From: Heloderma charlesbogerti
Taxonomy: Eukaryota; Chordata; Lepidosauria; Squamata; Helodermatidae
Reading direction: 5' to 3'
Length of the DNA: 64,000 nucleotides
Assembly: GCA_026122225.1 (NCBI GenBank)
Contig: JANEZZ010002205.1
Location: forward strand, 62,001-126,000
A model generated the notes under the pieces. That model was not told the DNA's origin. It ran no database searches and saw only the letters and a list, made by a program, of their open reading frames with translations. A program made the translations under genes and the position numbers. Positions 62,019-64,000 of the stretch are shown one piece after another. The stretch's first letter is position 1, and each line of letters begins with the position of its first letter.

Positions 62019-62182
62019 CATGGTAAAATTCGGAGAAGCACGAATGGGGCAGGGTAATGGTTTCACGCATCAGTCTGAGGCATGTGAATTATGTTGGTTC
62101 ATATTAAAATGTGAACCAAGCAAATTCCTCCTCCATCCCTACCATTTCTACACTGACTTCAGCAGGGTCTTTTCTCTTACAG

Positions 62183-62376
62183 GTAATAAATGCCATCGAG
62201 CAAGATTACCGCCTGCCACCACCGATGGACTGCCCCAGTGCCCTCCACCAGCTCATGTTGGACTGCTGGCAGAAGGACCGCAACCATAGGCCCAAATTTG
62301 GACAGATTGTCAACACCTTAGACAAGATGATCCGGAACCCAAACAGCCTGAAAGCCATGGCACCACTCTCCTCAGG
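62183..62376 (+). CDS. EPHB2: EPHB2 exon 14: end of kinase domain
   Basis: The acceptor is TTTTCTCTTACAG and the donor is TCAGG|GTAGGG. The exon is 194 nt, phase 0 to 2. It encodes [20 protein letters not shown], the [14 protein letters not shown] motif with the conserved kinase subdomain XI arginine, and the linker [10 protein letters not shown] that leads to the SAM domain. The next exon (linker and SAM) is not present in the remaining 1.6 kb. Confidence 0.97.
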
Positions 62377-64000
62377 GTAGGGAATAGGGCAGGCTTTTAA
62401 AGTGTGCTTGCGGAGGCCTCATTGTCACGTTCTTGTGTCCTCTCCATTCGCAATCAACCCACTCTAGGAAACAAGGTGTCAGGCTAACTCTACGTTGTTA
62501 GTCAACAGCTAGCTTCTTTACAAATGCCAGTTCTTGGAGACTCTCAGACTGCATAGAACCAGCTACTCCACACTTCTACAAATGTCAGTAGAGGAGATGA
62601 AGTGGAAGTTAGAGAAGTTGCCAGCAGTCTGGGAATGAACTTCTCAGCCAGACTTGCTTCACAGGGATGCCCCACCCTTATGGTGGCTTTCTCCTACACT
62701 GGCTTCCACGAGTGGCCAACCTGGAGGAGCGTCTGAGCCCTGCCCCGAACTTTTCCCACTTTGCTCTGCGACGGACCCTAGTGTCCCTCAAGTCAAGCCC
62801 CTCGCCCTCTTCCTCTGAAACCTGAGGTCTCATGGGGGAGGAATGGGGGAGTTGTTCAGCCTGGGCCATCTGCGTGTCAAGATCTTAGGAAGAAGGTCTT
62901 GCCACATCTAGGCTCACTAGGGAGGGTGCCTCCCTCTGTTCTTGCTAGTCCCATTCTGATTCTGAATCTGAGCTGCCAGACATCTCCACACACTCAGATT
63001 CATTCCTGACAGTCATATTTTCAAGGGTCTGAAGGAGGCCGTGCCTTCTGCTTTTGGCCCGACTGGGTTTTCCCATGTACATGTCTCTTCCGCTTCCCTC
63101 CTGCCCCCATTTTGATCTATGGAAGTGACAGAAGAGGCTTTTTGGTGTATGCCATATTCAGTACAGCATCAGAGCACAAAACTTTTAATGGGGTTTTGGC
63201 AGGTCCTCCACAGTGCTGAATGGGGGAAACTGCCCCAGTTAAATTATGTGGACATGGCACCTCTGGTCTTTATTTCTTGAATGCCATCTATGTACACTTG
63301 GTGCTTTACAAAGAATGGGAAGACAGGTCCCTTCTCCAAATGTCTTACAGTCCAAATAATTATTCAAAATGACAACAGGGGAAGGGGAAGGAAATGGAGG
63401 CAACGGTGAACAGGGGAAGAATATGCCGTTGTTCCAGTTGCAGGTAGTTATGCTCAGGGCTGGCCCTACCATTAGGCAGAGTGAGACAATCACCTCAGGC
63501 GGCAAATGTTAAGGGGGCAGCAGTAGCAGCCTTCCAATTGTTCTGCTCTGTTGCAGGACAGAGCTGTGGATGCCACACATCCAGAACTGGGCTCACTAAA
63601 TGAGCCTGCTGCCTGGTGGAGGACACCATCCCATTGATAGTGTTGAAGTAAGAATCAAGCCCTGGCCTAGCTGGCTTCCGTATATGGAATGAGAACAGGG
63701 CGCCATCTTGTTCTTCACCTCAGGCAGCCGGCCCTGGTTAGGCTTAGCTACAACAGGGCAATGGGACATCTCTAACGTTCAAGGATGTTCGTTCTTGTCT
63801 TGGTTAACAAGGCTCTCCACTGAGGTCAACTGACCCGCTATTTTGACTCAGCAGTAAATAAAACCACGTAATTCAGAACACCGGAATCTGGGGAGAAATT
63901 CAAAATAGGAAAATTTGGGAAGCGCCTAAAGTCTTGTTCTGTTTTGTTTCGTTTTAAGGAATATTCCAACTTGGGGCAGGAGTATTCTTACCATGATGGG
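62377..64000. other. Start of intron 14
   Basis: Unique-looking sequence after the exon 14 donor. I see no SAM-domain exon and no clear repeat family in it. 63454-63740 shows weak repeat-like text (CAGGGCTGGCCCTACCATTA). Confidence 0.5.

Noticed and set aside
62377..64000. EPHB2 SAM-domain exon
   Set aside because: No frame with the SAM linker or helix motifs was found in the remaining 1.6 kb.

Overview
This is vertebrate nuclear DNA, most likely from a squamate reptile (lizard or snake). The basis is the mix of CR1 LINEs, BovB-type (RTE) LINE fragments, a tRNA-headed SINE and many short terminal-inverted-repeat (TIR) DNA transposons. The species cannot be named from the sequence.

The only gene I can support is the central and 3' part of EPHB2, an Eph-family receptor tyrosine kinase, on the + strand. 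Nine consecutive internal coding exons (human numbering 6-14) lie at 18752-18876, 29594-29756, 29876-29984, 30568-30635, 33688-33810, 34474-34721, 44549-44764, 53942-54091 and 62183-62376. Their lengths are 125, 163, 109, 68, 123, 248, 216, 150 and 194 nt. All have GT-AG borders, the phases join without a break and there is no stop. They encode the second fibronectin III domain, the membrane span, the juxtamembrane tyrosines and nearly the whole kinase domain. The ligand-binding, cysteine-rich and first FNIII exons lie before the window. The SAM domain and PDZ-binding tail lie after it.

The rest is intron, largely built from mobile elements. From 1 to 18751 there are BovB tails, an almost full-length but dead CR1 (8117-12560, minus strand), further CR1 tails and several hAT-like elements. 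The 9.8-kb intron between exons 11 and 12, inside the kinase domain, is about 92% one minisatellite (35053-44095). Its 36-bp unit carries a perfect RFX X-box palindrome (GTTGCCTAAGCAAC), and two large tandem higher-order copies of about 3.2 kb are visible in it. The later introns hold more CR1, BovB and hAT-like elements.

Three families of short, apparently non-autonomous elements recur. (1) A 'hairpin-ladder' family (13425-14343, 26931-27670, 51836-52738, 57515-58375) is a run of six to nine near-perfect palindromes between TIRs, with exact 8-bp target duplications at two copies. (2) A family ending in TAGGGATG carries TGTGTAAAA-type ends (e.g. 6222-6713, 58816-59226). (3) A family ends in TAGTGCTGTGC (e.g. 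48020-48773, 58384-58787). The 8-bp target duplications and TAG starts point to the hAT superfamily. The RFX-site minisatellite and the hairpin-ladder family are the two most unusual things here.
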